A DNA stretch of 5,700 bases, taken from the NCBI GenBank assembly GCA_945873015.1, contig CAMCBY010000294.1:1-5700 (forward strand). The letters run 5' to 3'. Positions 1 through 5,316 of the stretch are shown one piece after another; within the stretch, counting starts at the first letter, position 1, and every line of letters begins with the position of its first letter. The translations under genes and the position numbers were made by a program. A model generated the notes under the pieces. The model was given only the letters and a program-made list of their open reading frames with translations, did not search any database and was not told the origin of the DNA. The DNA comes from Klebsiella pneumoniae. GTDB lineage: Bacteria > Pseudomonadota > Gammaproteobacteria > Ga0077536.

Positions 1-720
1 ACGAATCATGCCGAACAGACTGTGGTCCTGCGCCACGCCGTCAATGGTCCAGCTCGCGTTGAAAATCTTGTGGCGGCAATGTTCGGAGTTGGCCTGCGCG
101 AACATCATGAGTTCGACATCACTCGGATCGCGCGCGAGTTCGGTAAAACGCGTGACCAGATAATCAATCTCGTCGTCTGCGAGCGCGAGGCCAAGATTTC
201 GATTGGCATCGACCAGCGCGGCGCGTCCTTCGCGCGCCAGCGGCACATGGCGCAGCGGGCGCGGTGTCGCGTCGCTGTGCAGACGTGCGAGTTCGGCCCA
301 GCTGGCGAGCACGGTCTCGGTCATACGATCGTGCAGTAAGGGCAGCAGCGCGGCCCGTCCGGCGGCTGCGACACCGCCACAGCGCCACGCCGTCACCCGT
401 TCAATGCGCAGCAGCGGCGCGCCGCAATTGCGCGCAATATCGGTTGCCTTGCTCGACCACGGCGAGATAGTGCCGAGGCGAGGTGCGACCAATAATTCGG
501 GTTGTGGGTCGAGGGCGGCATCAATGACCGCCACGGCGCGGGTCAGAGCCAGCAGGCGCTCGCGTAGGGCGGGGGTGTCGTCGGCAGGGCTGTTCAGCCA
601 CGCTACGTAGACATGTTCGGCCTCGAGTGCGGTGAGCTCGGCACATTGCGCGCGGCCAGCGGCCAGCAATTTATCGAGACGAAACGGGGAGAGCGCGCGG
701 CTGCCGCGGAGTAAGAGCAT
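1..720 (-). CDS. purL: Phosphoribosylformylglycinamidine synthase PurL, N-terminal 240 residues (runs off left edge)
   Basis: PurL converts FGAR, glutamine and ATP to FGAM in the fourth step of de novo purine synthesis in the cytoplasm. The frame is open from the ATG at 720 to base 1. The protein begins MLLLRGSRALSPFRLDKLLA, as long-form PurL proteins do. Residues 1 to about 140 match the PurS-like N-terminal domain, with the hallmark GTISPWSSKATDIARNCG at 83-100 and HDRMTE at 130-135. A linker follows (about 160-200), then the start of the synthetase domain, with DVELMMFAQANSEHCRHKIF at 201-220. The first His of SEHCRHK (His214) corresponds to the catalytic His216 of the Salmonella enzyme, from memory. 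Full-length enzymes have about 1290 residues, so over 80% lies outside the window, including the ATP site and glutaminase domain. The start fits an AAGGA ribosome site 10 nt upstream. I see no PurR-type operator or purine riboswitch in the 69-nt leader. Identification is near certain. Confidence 0.97.
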   Translation of the reverse strand, partial: MLLLRGSRALSPFRLDKLLAAGRAQCAELTALEAEHVYVAWLNSPADDTPALRERLLALTRAVAVIDAALDPQPELLVAPRLGTISPWSSKATDIARNCGAPLLRIERVTAWRCGGVAAAGRAALLPLLHDRMTETVLASWAELARLHSDATPRPLRHVPLAREGRAALVDANRNLGLALADDEIDYLVTRFTELARDPSDVELMMFAQANSEHCRHKIFNASWTIDGVAQDHSLFGMIR

Positions 721-730
721 CGAGAAAAGG

Positions 731-735
731 TCCTT
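731..735 (-). promoter_or_regulatory. Shine-Dalgarno site of purL (AAGGA)
   Basis: AAGGA on the minus strand lies 10 nt before the purL ATG. It supports that start, which also agrees with the N-terminal sequence of known PurL proteins. The same bases can pair with the 3' end of the upstream gene (see the 731-796 feature). Confidence 0.7.
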
Positions 736-745
736 AAGCCTGTGC

Positions 746-762
746 CGGTGCCGGAGGCACCG
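746..762 (-). repeat. Short perfect hairpin in the purL leader
   Basis: Bases 746-752 and 756-762 are perfect inverted repeats (7-bp GC-rich stem, 3-nt loop) midway between the secretin-like stop codon and the purL start. No T-run follows on either strand, so it is not a convincing intrinsic terminator. It could stabilise the loop of the larger 731-796 structure or be incidental. Confidence 0.35.
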
Positions 763-789
763 CGCTACGAGGCCGCTATTGTCGTGGAC

Positions 790-1653
790 TTAAGGAGCGA
801 CTTCCACTTTTACCCAGACCTCGTAGGCCTGCGCATCGTGCCGTGTGGTGCTGGTCAGATCGCCACCGCGCGCATCGTGGCTGGCACTGCTTGCGCCGCC
901 CAGGGGCAGCCATTCGCCGAGACGCCCGCGCAAAACGGTGTTGACGTTGCGTTCGTCTATCATGCCGCCGCCCTGGCGGGTGAGTTGCTCGTTATAGGGG
1001 GAGATAACGAGTGTGACTTCGTCGCCGTGCAGCCGTGGCGTGACATAGACCCCGCTGCCGACGTTGCGGTAGTCGAGCGATTGCTGCAGCTGGGCACCGA
1101 AGGGCGTCACCACCGCCGACGTCTGCGGCAGCGGCAGGGATTGGCCGGTGGTGATAAATGCCGGCGTGCCCTCAATGGCGGTGACGAAATGGGTGCTCGC
1201 ACGATCGTCTCGGTCCTGGGTGCGATAACGCTCGACGCTGACACCGCCGTGTTCTCCCTGGTAGCGGATGGCGGCACCGCCCGGCCCGCCCGGGCCACCC
1301 ATACCGGCCGCGATTTCCGCATCGCCGGCATGGAGACGCGCCGCGATCCCGTCGGCGGCCGCCTGGCTGTCACCCTGCACGTTCTGGCGCACGGTGATGC
1401 GCAACTGTTGCTGACGCTGGTCGATGCTCGCGAGCACCTGTTTCAGCTCGGCCAGGTTGGCGGGGGTGGTGCGAATGATGAGCTGATTGTTGAGGCCGGT
1501 GACCGAGCCGCCCTCGGCGACCAGTTCGCGCAGGGTCGGCAACAAGTCGTTGGCGAGGCGATGTTTGAGTGGCACCACTTCCAGCACCAGCAGTTCAGCG
1601 TGGACAGCGATACTCACGAACAACAGGAGCAGGGCGCTGCCGAATCTTTTCAC
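790..1653 (-). CDS. Small exported secretin-like protein (NolW/N1-type domain)
   Basis: The predicted protein has 287 residues. Residues 1-19 (MKRFGSALLLLFVSIAVHA) form a classic Sec signal peptide with an A-H-A cleavage site and no lipobox Cys, so the mature protein should be periplasmic. Residues 24-82 resemble the NolW/secretin N1 domain: a long helix, then GSVTGLNNQLIIRTTPANLAE, then a helix ending in LASIDQRQQQ. A Gly-Pro linker (GGPGGPGG, 119-126) leads to a beta-rich part with secretin-like phrases: EGTPAFITTGQSLPLP (161-176), YVTPRLHGDEVTLVISP (203-219) and RLGEWLPLGG (244-253). Secretins such as PilQ or GspD usually have 600 or more residues; the gate and membrane-spanning lip appear to be missing. 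There are no cysteines. The GTG start at 1653 is chosen for its AGGAG site at 9-nt spacing, the signal peptide beginning there, and the GTGA overlap with the preceding gene. Its role is unknown to me; forming an outer-membrane pore seems unlikely. Confidence 0.85.
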   Translation of the reverse strand: MKRFGSALLLLFVSIAVHAELLVLEVVPLKHRLANDLLPTLRELVAEGGSVTGLNNQLIIRTTPANLAELKQVLASIDQRQQQLRITVRQNVQGDSQAAADGIAARLHAGDAEIAAGMGGPGGPGGAAIRYQGEHGGVSVERYRTQDRDDRASTHFVTAIEGTPAFITTGQSLPLPQTSAVVTPFGAQLQQSLDYRNVGSGVYVTPRLHGDEVTLVISPYNEQLTRQGGGMIDERNVNTVLRGRLGEWLPLGGASSASHDARGGDLTSTTRHDAQAYEVWVKVEVAP

Positions 1654-2174
1654 AAAGACAATCTCCTGAAATTCGGGTCGAGCTGACCGCGTTCCCACAT
1701 TTCATTCAGACGCTCGGTGAGCGCGCTGGCGCGGCGCCGGCTGGCGAAATCGACTTCCGCTTCATAGCGGTCCGAGAACTGGCGCCGCACATACCCTTGG
1801 TTATCGGCAATCAGCAGCGCTTCGTTATAACTGCGGTATTGGCTTGACGGTGTGCGGATGTCGATGAAGGTCGGCAGGCGTGTCGCAAGATCGATGAGTC
1901 TGTGGTTCTGACCGACCAGCGGCCGCGCATCGAGAATGAACAGTCGTACACGTGCACTTCGATGACTCAAAGCCAGACGTTTGACCGCGCCGGCAAAGGC
2001 GTCGTTGTCATACAAGGGCGCGTCGAGGTGACGACTGACGATGTCGAGCGTGCGACGTGCCTGGCTGGCCATCGACAGGCAGACCTCGGCCAGTGCTTCC
2101 CGCGTACTGACTTCAAAAGGCGCCTCGCTGACGCCAAGCACATGCAAAGCGGGTGGGGCGGCCTCGTCGTTCAT
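1650..2174 (-). CDS. DUF7931-like protein, possible degenerate phospholipase-D-fold half
   Basis: This is a 174-residue soluble protein with no signal peptide or membrane segment. It resembles the DUF7931 family, found in gammaproteobacteria as a stand-alone protein or, as I recall, near GNAT acetyltransferases. Visible landmarks are a helical N-terminal part (22-41), RTLDIVSRHLDAPLYDNDAF (41-60), a basic strand SARVRLFILD (73-82), NHRLIDLATRLPTFIDIR (90-107) and a charged C-terminal helix (DFASRRRASALTERLNEMW, 142-160). The order helix, strand LDIVSRHLDAPL, helix, strand VRLFILD recalls phospholipase D half-domains. NEALLIAD at 117-124 sits where an HxKxxxxD motif would be, keeping only the Asp, so catalysis of that kind is not expected. 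The ATG follows the purB stop by one base with no Shine-Dalgarno of its own, implying coupling to purB. Its end overlaps the next gene by 4 nt. Molecular function is unknown. Confidence 0.8.
   Translation of the reverse strand: MNDEAAPPALHVLGVSEAPFEVSTREALAEVCLSMASQARRTLDIVSRHLDAPLYDNDAFAGAVKRLALSHRSARVRLFILDARPLVGQNHRLIDLATRLPTFIDIRTPSSQYRSYNEALLIADNQGYVRRQFSDRYEAEVDFASRRRASALTERLNEMWERGQLDPNFRRLSL
1663..1667 (-). promoter_or_regulatory. Shine-Dalgarno site of the secretin-like gene (AGGAG)
   Basis: AGGAG lies 9 nt before the GTG at 1653, inside the last codons of the DUF7931-like gene. It decides the start: the frame is open upstream to an ATG at 1698, but that start would put 15 charged and polar residues before an otherwise textbook signal peptide. 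Confidence 0.75.
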
Positions 2175-2175
2175 G

Positions 2176-3567
2176 TCAGATTTTGCGAGCCAGCTCGGTC
2201 GCGAGGCCGATATAAGTTTCGGGTGTCAGGGCCTTTAAGGCACTGCGCGCGTCCTGCGGGATAGCGAGACCGTCGATGAAACGATGCAGGCCGTCTTGAT
2301 CGATACGCTGACCGCGGGTCAGTTGTTTCAACTGCTCGTAGGAATCGTTGATGCCATAACGACGCATCACGGTCTGGACCGGCTCGGCAAGGATTTCCCA
2401 GGCCTGGTCGAGATCCCGCGCCAGGGTATCGCGATCGATCTCGAGTTTGGTCAAACCCTGCGCCAGCGAGCGACAGGCGATCACGGTGTAACCTAAAGCT
2501 GCGCCGAGATTGCGCAGTACGGTCGAATCGGTCAAATCGCGCTGCAGTCGCGAAATTGGCAATTTGCGTGCGAAGTGGCCAAGCAAGGCGTCGGCGAGGC
2601 CGAGATTGCCTTCGGCATTCTCAAAATCAATGGGATTGACCTTGTGCGGCATGGTCGATGAGCCCACTTCGTGTTCGAGTTTTTTCTGGCGGAAATAACC
2701 GAGCGAGATGTAACTCCAGATGTCACGCGACAAATCCAGCAAGACCGTATTCACACGTGACAGCGCATCACAGTAGGCCGCCACACAATCGTGGGGTTCT
2801 ATCTGGGTGGTATAGGGATTGAACGAAAGCCCCAGTGCGCCCACGAAATCTGCGGCCAGCGCCGGCCAGTCGATTTCGGGATAGGCGACCACATGGGCGT
2901 TGTAGTTGCCAACCGCACCGTTGATTTTGCCGAGCATGGCGACCGCTTCGAACTGCGCTATCTGCGCGCTCAAGCGCGCGCTGACATTGGCCATTTCTTT
3001 GCCCATGGTGGTCGGCGTGGCGGTCTGGCCGTGGGTGCGAGCCAGCATCGGCACATCGGCAAAGGCGTGCGCAAGCGCGCGTAATTGTTCATTGATGCCG
3101 AGCAGTGCCGGCACCACCACGTCGCGGCGTGCGTCGCGCAGCATCAAACCATAGGAAAGATTGTTGATGTCTTCCGAGGTACAGGCGAAATGGATGAAGG
3201 GGATCGCGCCGGCGAGCGCAGCTTCATCGACGATTTGTTCACGCAGAAAATATTCCACTGCCTTCACATCGTGATTGGTGGTGCGCTCGATGGCTTTGAT
3301 GCGGCTCGCCGCCTCGCTGTCGAAATTGGCCACAATGCTGTCGAGGCGGGCGAGAGCGGCGGCGCTCAAGGTTGGCAGTTCGGCCACACCGGCGTTGGCC
3401 GCCAGTGCTTTTAGCCATTCAACTTCGACCAGCACGCGATAACGAATCAGTCCATATTCGCTACAGGTCGAACGTAATACACCGGTGTGGCGCGCATAAC
3501 GACCGTCGACCGGCGAGAGGGCAGTGAGTTCTGACAAGGGCGGAACAACAATCGGGGTCACGGACAC
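2176..3567 (-). CDS. purB: Adenylosuccinate lyase PurB
   Basis: PurB cleaves SAICAR to AICAR plus fumarate, and adenylosuccinate to AMP plus fumarate, so it serves both IMP synthesis and the AMP branch. The 463-residue protein (E. coli: 456) aligns end to end with E. coli PurB from memory. Landmarks are LSPVDGRYA (17-25), ERTTNHDVKAVEYFL (94-108), FACTSEDINNLS (127-138), RTHGQTATPTTMGKEMANVS (177-196; His179 is the likely general acid), KINGAVGNYNAH (214-225), NPYTTQIEPHD (250-260), and the fumarate-lyase signature GSSTMPHKVNPIDFEN (302-317), whose Ser303/304 loop carries the catalytic base. All key residues are present. The GTG start at 3567 is chosen because GAGGAG lies 11 nt upstream. The coding sequence overlaps the end of tas by 10 nt. 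A TTG at 3537, closer to the E. coli start, has no Shine-Dalgarno. The gene is probably tetrameric and cytoplasmic in product, as in the family. Confidence 0.98.
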   Translation of the reverse strand: MSVTPIVVPPLSELTALSPVDGRYARHTGVLRSTCSEYGLIRYRVLVEVEWLKALAANAGVAELPTLSAAALARLDSIVANFDSEAASRIKAIERTTNHDVKAVEYFLREQIVDEAALAGAIPFIHFACTSEDINNLSYGLMLRDARRDVVVPALLGINEQLRALAHAFADVPMLARTHGQTATPTTMGKEMANVSARLSAQIAQFEAVAMLGKINGAVGNYNAHVVAYPEIDWPALAADFVGALGLSFNPYTTQIEPHDCVAAYCDALSRVNTVLLDLSRDIWSYISLGYFRQKKLEHEVGSSTMPHKVNPIDFENAEGNLGLADALLGHFARKLPISRLQRDLTDSTVLRNLGAALGYTVIACRSLAQGLTKLEIDRDTLARDLDQAWEILAEPVQTVMRRYGINDSYEQLKQLTRGQRIDQDGLHRFIDGLAIPQDARSALKALTPETYIGLATELARKI

Positions 3568-4601
3568 GGGTTCGGGATCTCCTCATGCACGGCGTCGATG
3601 GCGCGCAGGACGTCGCGGGGCAGTTTGAGCGAGGCCGCGCGCAGATTGGAAGCCAGTTGCGCGGCCGTAGTGACACCTATGATAACGCTGGTGACGTAGG
3701 GTTTCGACGCGACAAACGCCAACGCCATGGCGGCCGGCGCCAGGCCGGCGGCGCGTGCGATATCGACATAACGCGCGCTCGCGGCATGGGCGGCGGGGGA
3801 GCTGAACTGGCGGTAGTGACGGGCATGTTGATGAAGACGTGCCTCGGCACCGGCACTGCCGTCGGCATATTTACCGCTCAGCAGGCCACCGGCCAGCGGC
3901 GCGTAGGCGAGCAGACCACAGTGTTCGCGCCACGCAATCTCAGCAAGCGCGCTGTCGAAGCCGCGATTGAGCAGGTTGTAGGGATTCTGAATGCTGACCA
4001 CGCGTGGCAGTTGATGCGCGGCGGCGAGGTGCAGGAATTGACTCAAGCCCCACGCGGTTTCGTTGGCGATGCCGATGTGACGAATCTTGCCCGCCGCGCG
4101 CAACGATTCGAGCGCGCGCAGTGAGCCCTCGATGTCAAACGGGGCTTCTTCGCGTGGCGCCTTGAAGCCGCGCTGAGCGAAGAAGTTGGTGGCGCGATCC
4201 GGCCAATGCAATTGCAGCAGGTCGATACAATCGATGCCGAGACGCGTCAACGAACCTTCGACGGCGCTGTTCAGATTGGTACTGTCATGGCGCGAGCGGC
4301 CGCCGCGAATCCACGGCACGAAGGCCGCCGGCCCGGCGACTTTGGTTGCTATCAGCATTTGCTGACGGAGGCCGCGTTGTTTGAGCCATTGCCCTACAAT
4401 GCCTTCACTCACGCCGTAGGTCGCGCTGTTCGCAGGAGCGGGATAGAGTTCAGCGCTGTCGAGCAGTGTGATGCCGGCGTCATATGCCGCATCCAATTGG
4501 GCGTGAGCCTCGGCTGCGCTATTCTGTGCGCCGAAGGTCATGGTGCCGAGCGCGAAGCGGCTGACCTCGGTATCGGTGTTTCCTAGCCTGGACTTTTCCA
4601 T
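3558..4601 (-). CDS. tas: Aldo/keto reductase, Tas family
   Basis: This is an NADP(H)-dependent aldo/keto reductase of 347 residues, against 346 for E. coli Tas, which it matches throughout. It opens MEKSRLGNTDTEVSRFALGT, followed by MTFGAQNSAAEAHAQLD. The AKR catalytic tetrad is complete: Asp48 and Tyr53 in LLDSAELYP, Lys87 in ATKVAGP, and His132 in LQLHWPDR. The family phrases IRHIGIANETAWG (173-185), SIQNPYNLLNRGFD (203-216) and LLAYAPLAGGLLSGKY (230-245) are present, as is a C-terminal cofactor-loop stretch, VIIGVTTAAQLASNL (306-320). E. coli tas was named for suppressing tyrosine auxotrophy; the physiological substrate is unclear. The ATG at 4601 matches the family N-terminus but lacks a Shine-Dalgarno, and a promoter-like pair lies so close that the mRNA may be leaderless. 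The open frame continues upstream to 4805, but that part overlaps rnt and is not conserved. It is probably the first gene of the purB-purL array. Confidence 0.95.
   Translation of the reverse strand: MEKSRLGNTDTEVSRFALGTMTFGAQNSAAEAHAQLDAAYDAGITLLDSAELYPAPANSATYGVSEGIVGQWLKQRGLRQQMLIATKVAGPAAFVPWIRGGRSRHDSTNLNSAVEGSLTRLGIDCIDLLQLHWPDRATNFFAQRGFKAPREEAPFDIEGSLRALESLRAAGKIRHIGIANETAWGLSQFLHLAAAHQLPRVVSIQNPYNLLNRGFDSALAEIAWREHCGLLAYAPLAGGLLSGKYADGSAGAEARLHQHARHYRQFSSPAAHAASARYVDIARAAGLAPAAMALAFVASKPYVTSVIIGVTTAAQLASNLRAASLKLPRDVLRAIDAVHEEIPNPCP
3579..3584 (-). promoter_or_regulatory. Shine-Dalgarno site of purB (GAGGAG)
   Basis: GAGGAG falls in the last codons of tas (Glu-Glu of the EEIPNPCP tail) and lies 11 nt before the GTG at 3567. 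It supports GTG 3567 over the in-frame GTG at 3561 and the TTG at 3537. Confidence 0.6.
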
Positions 4602-4608
4602 TGAAATC

Positions 4609-4637
4609 AATTTACGCAGCACACACGCACAAGCCAA
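4609..4637 (-). promoter_or_regulatory. Possible sigma-70 promoter for tas and the downstream operon
   Basis: On the minus strand TTGGCT (4637-4632) and TAAATT (4614-4609) are separated by 17 nt, and each matches 4 of 6 consensus positions. A start 6-8 nt past the -10 box would fall at about 4603-4601, at or next to the tas ATG. The -35 box overlaps an arm of the inverted repeats in this region. The match is modest and unsupported by other evidence. Confidence 0.3.
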
Positions 4638-4678
4638 CCGCACGGCTTGTGGCGGCGTTACAGGCCGCCTTGTGCGTG
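4624..4678. repeat. Overlapping, mutually exclusive inverted repeats between tas and rnt
   Basis: Three perfect inverted repeats share this 55-bp stretch. Repeat A is 4628-4635 with 4644-4651 (8 bp, CACAAGCC/GGCTTGTG). Repeat B is 4651-4656 with 4664-4669 (6 bp, GGCGGC/GCCGCC). Repeat C is 4624-4633 with 4669-4678 (10 bp, CACGCACAAG/CTTGTGCGTG). A and C share bases 4628-4633 and cannot form together, while C can enclose B. No T-run follows on either strand, so a terminator is unlikely. The stretch may be an operator between divergent genes or a structured leader of rnt, ending 11 nt before its start codon. Function is inference. Confidence 0.55.
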
Positions 4679-4689
4679 CCGCGCCGCTC

Positions 4690-5310
4690 ATGAACGATAA
4701 TGTCATCGCCAGCCGCTTTCGCGGCTTTCTGCCGGTCATCGTCGATGTCGAGACCGGCGGTTTTAATGCCCGCACCGACGCCCTGCTGGAAATCGCCGCA
4801 GTCACCCTGGAAGTCGACCCCGACAGCGGTTGGCGCCGGCAAGCGACTTTCGCGTTTCATGTGCGGCCTTTCCCGGGCGCCAATCTCGAGCGCCGCGCCT
4901 TGGAATTCAACAAAATCGATCCTTTTCATCCCTTCCGCCTGGCGGTCGAAGAGGGCGAGGCAATGAAGGAAGTGTTCAGTGCGGTGCGCCGTCAGATCAA
5001 CGAGCATGCATGTACGCGTGCGGTTCTGGTCGGACACAACCCGGCATTTGACCTCGCTTTCGTGAAAGCGGCCGCTGACAGATGTGGCATCAAGGATATG
5101 CCGTTTCACAATTTCAGCACCTTCGACACGGCCGCTCTGTCAGGCCTCGCCTACGGGCAGACGGTGTTGGCGCGGGCGGTGCGAGCGGCGGGTTTCAAGT
5201 GGGACCCGGCGGCCGCCCATTCAGCGATTTACGACGCTGAGCGTACTGCCGATCTGTTCTGCTCCATCGTCAATCGCTGGGATAAGGCTATCGGTATCCC
5301 GCAGGACTGA
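4690..5310 (+). CDS. rnt: Ribonuclease T
   Basis: RNase T is a 3'-to-5' exoribonuclease of the DEDDh (DnaQ-like) family that trims tRNA, 5S and 23S rRNA 3' ends and turns over tRNA CCA ends. The 206-residue protein (E. coli: 215) has the complete active site: Asp19 and Glu21 in VIVDVETGG, Asp121 in GHNPAFD, and His177 and Asp182 in AAHSAIYDAERTADLF. All are offset by exactly four from E. coli D23, E25, D125, H181 and D186. The nucleobase-stacking phenylalanines also correspond, at Phe25, Phe73, Phe120 and Phe142. The RFRGFLPVIVDVET opening (9-22) fixes the ATG at 4690. No Shine-Dalgarno precedes it, and the region just upstream can fold. An in-frame GTG at 4672 is possible but has no better site; the frame is open to 4540 without conservation. 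The gene is divergent from tas and convergent with the deaminase gene. It is the only complete plus-strand gene here. Confidence 0.97.
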   Translation: MNDNVIASRFRGFLPVIVDVETGGFNARTDALLEIAAVTLEVDPDSGWRRQATFAFHVRPFPGANLERRALEFNKIDPFHPFRLAVEEGEAMKEVFSAVRRQINEHACTRAVLVGHNPAFDLAFVKAAADRCGIKDMPFHNFSTFDTAALSGLAYGQTVLARAVRAAGFKWDPAAAHSAIYDAERTADLFCSIVNRWDKAIGIPQD

Positions 5311-5316
5311 CGACCC

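Larger units (their letters stand above)
731..796 (-). promoter_or_regulatory. Possible stem hiding the purL ribosome site behind the upstream stop codon
   Basis: In the minus-strand RNA, bases 796-787 (UCCUUAAGUC) can pair with 740-731 (GGCUUAAGGA) to form a 10-bp helix with one G-U pair; the outer 8 bp are perfect. The 5' arm contains the UAA stop codon (792-790) of the secretin-like gene, and the 3' arm contains the whole AAGGA site of purL. The 46-nt loop holds a second, 7-bp hairpin. Ribosomes ending at that stop codon would disrupt the helix, so this could couple purL translation to the upstream gene. The pairing is seen in the sequence; the function is inference. Confidence 0.4.

Noticed and set aside
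203..610. Plus-strand open frames opposite purL, and similar ones opposite purB and tas
   Set aside because: These are Ala/Arg-rich or shadow translations of well-identified minus-strand genes, without recognisable motifs or ribosome sites.
721..789. Purine riboswitch, PurR operator or intrinsic terminator in front of purL
   Set aside because: I find no PurR-like palindrome, no riboswitch-like junction core, and the one GC hairpin (746-762) has no T-run after it.
1283..1296. Perfect GC-rich palindrome (6-bp arms, 2-nt spacer) inside the secretin-like gene
   Set aside because: It is explained by the codons of the Gly-Pro linker (GGPGGPGG); no flanking feature suggests regulation.
742..1686. 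A 314-codon open frame on the plus strand, opposite the secretin-like gene
   Set aside because: It is in codon register with the minus-strand gene, so high third-position GC removes stops by itself. The translation is low-complexity and matches nothing I recognise, while the minus strand shows a signal peptide and domain motifs.
1654..1698. Upstream ATG at 1698 as the start of the secretin-like protein
   Set aside because: It would add 15 residues before a clean signal peptide and lacks a ribosome site; GTG 1653 has AGGAG at 9 nt and a GTGA overlap.
4540..4689. 50-residue N-terminal extension of RNase T
   Set aside because: It runs antisense through the tas start, and RNase T homology begins at ATG 4690.
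4602..4805. 68-residue N-terminal extension of Tas
   Set aside because: The extension overlaps the divergent rnt gene and intergenic repeats, and Tas proteins begin where ATG 4601 does.
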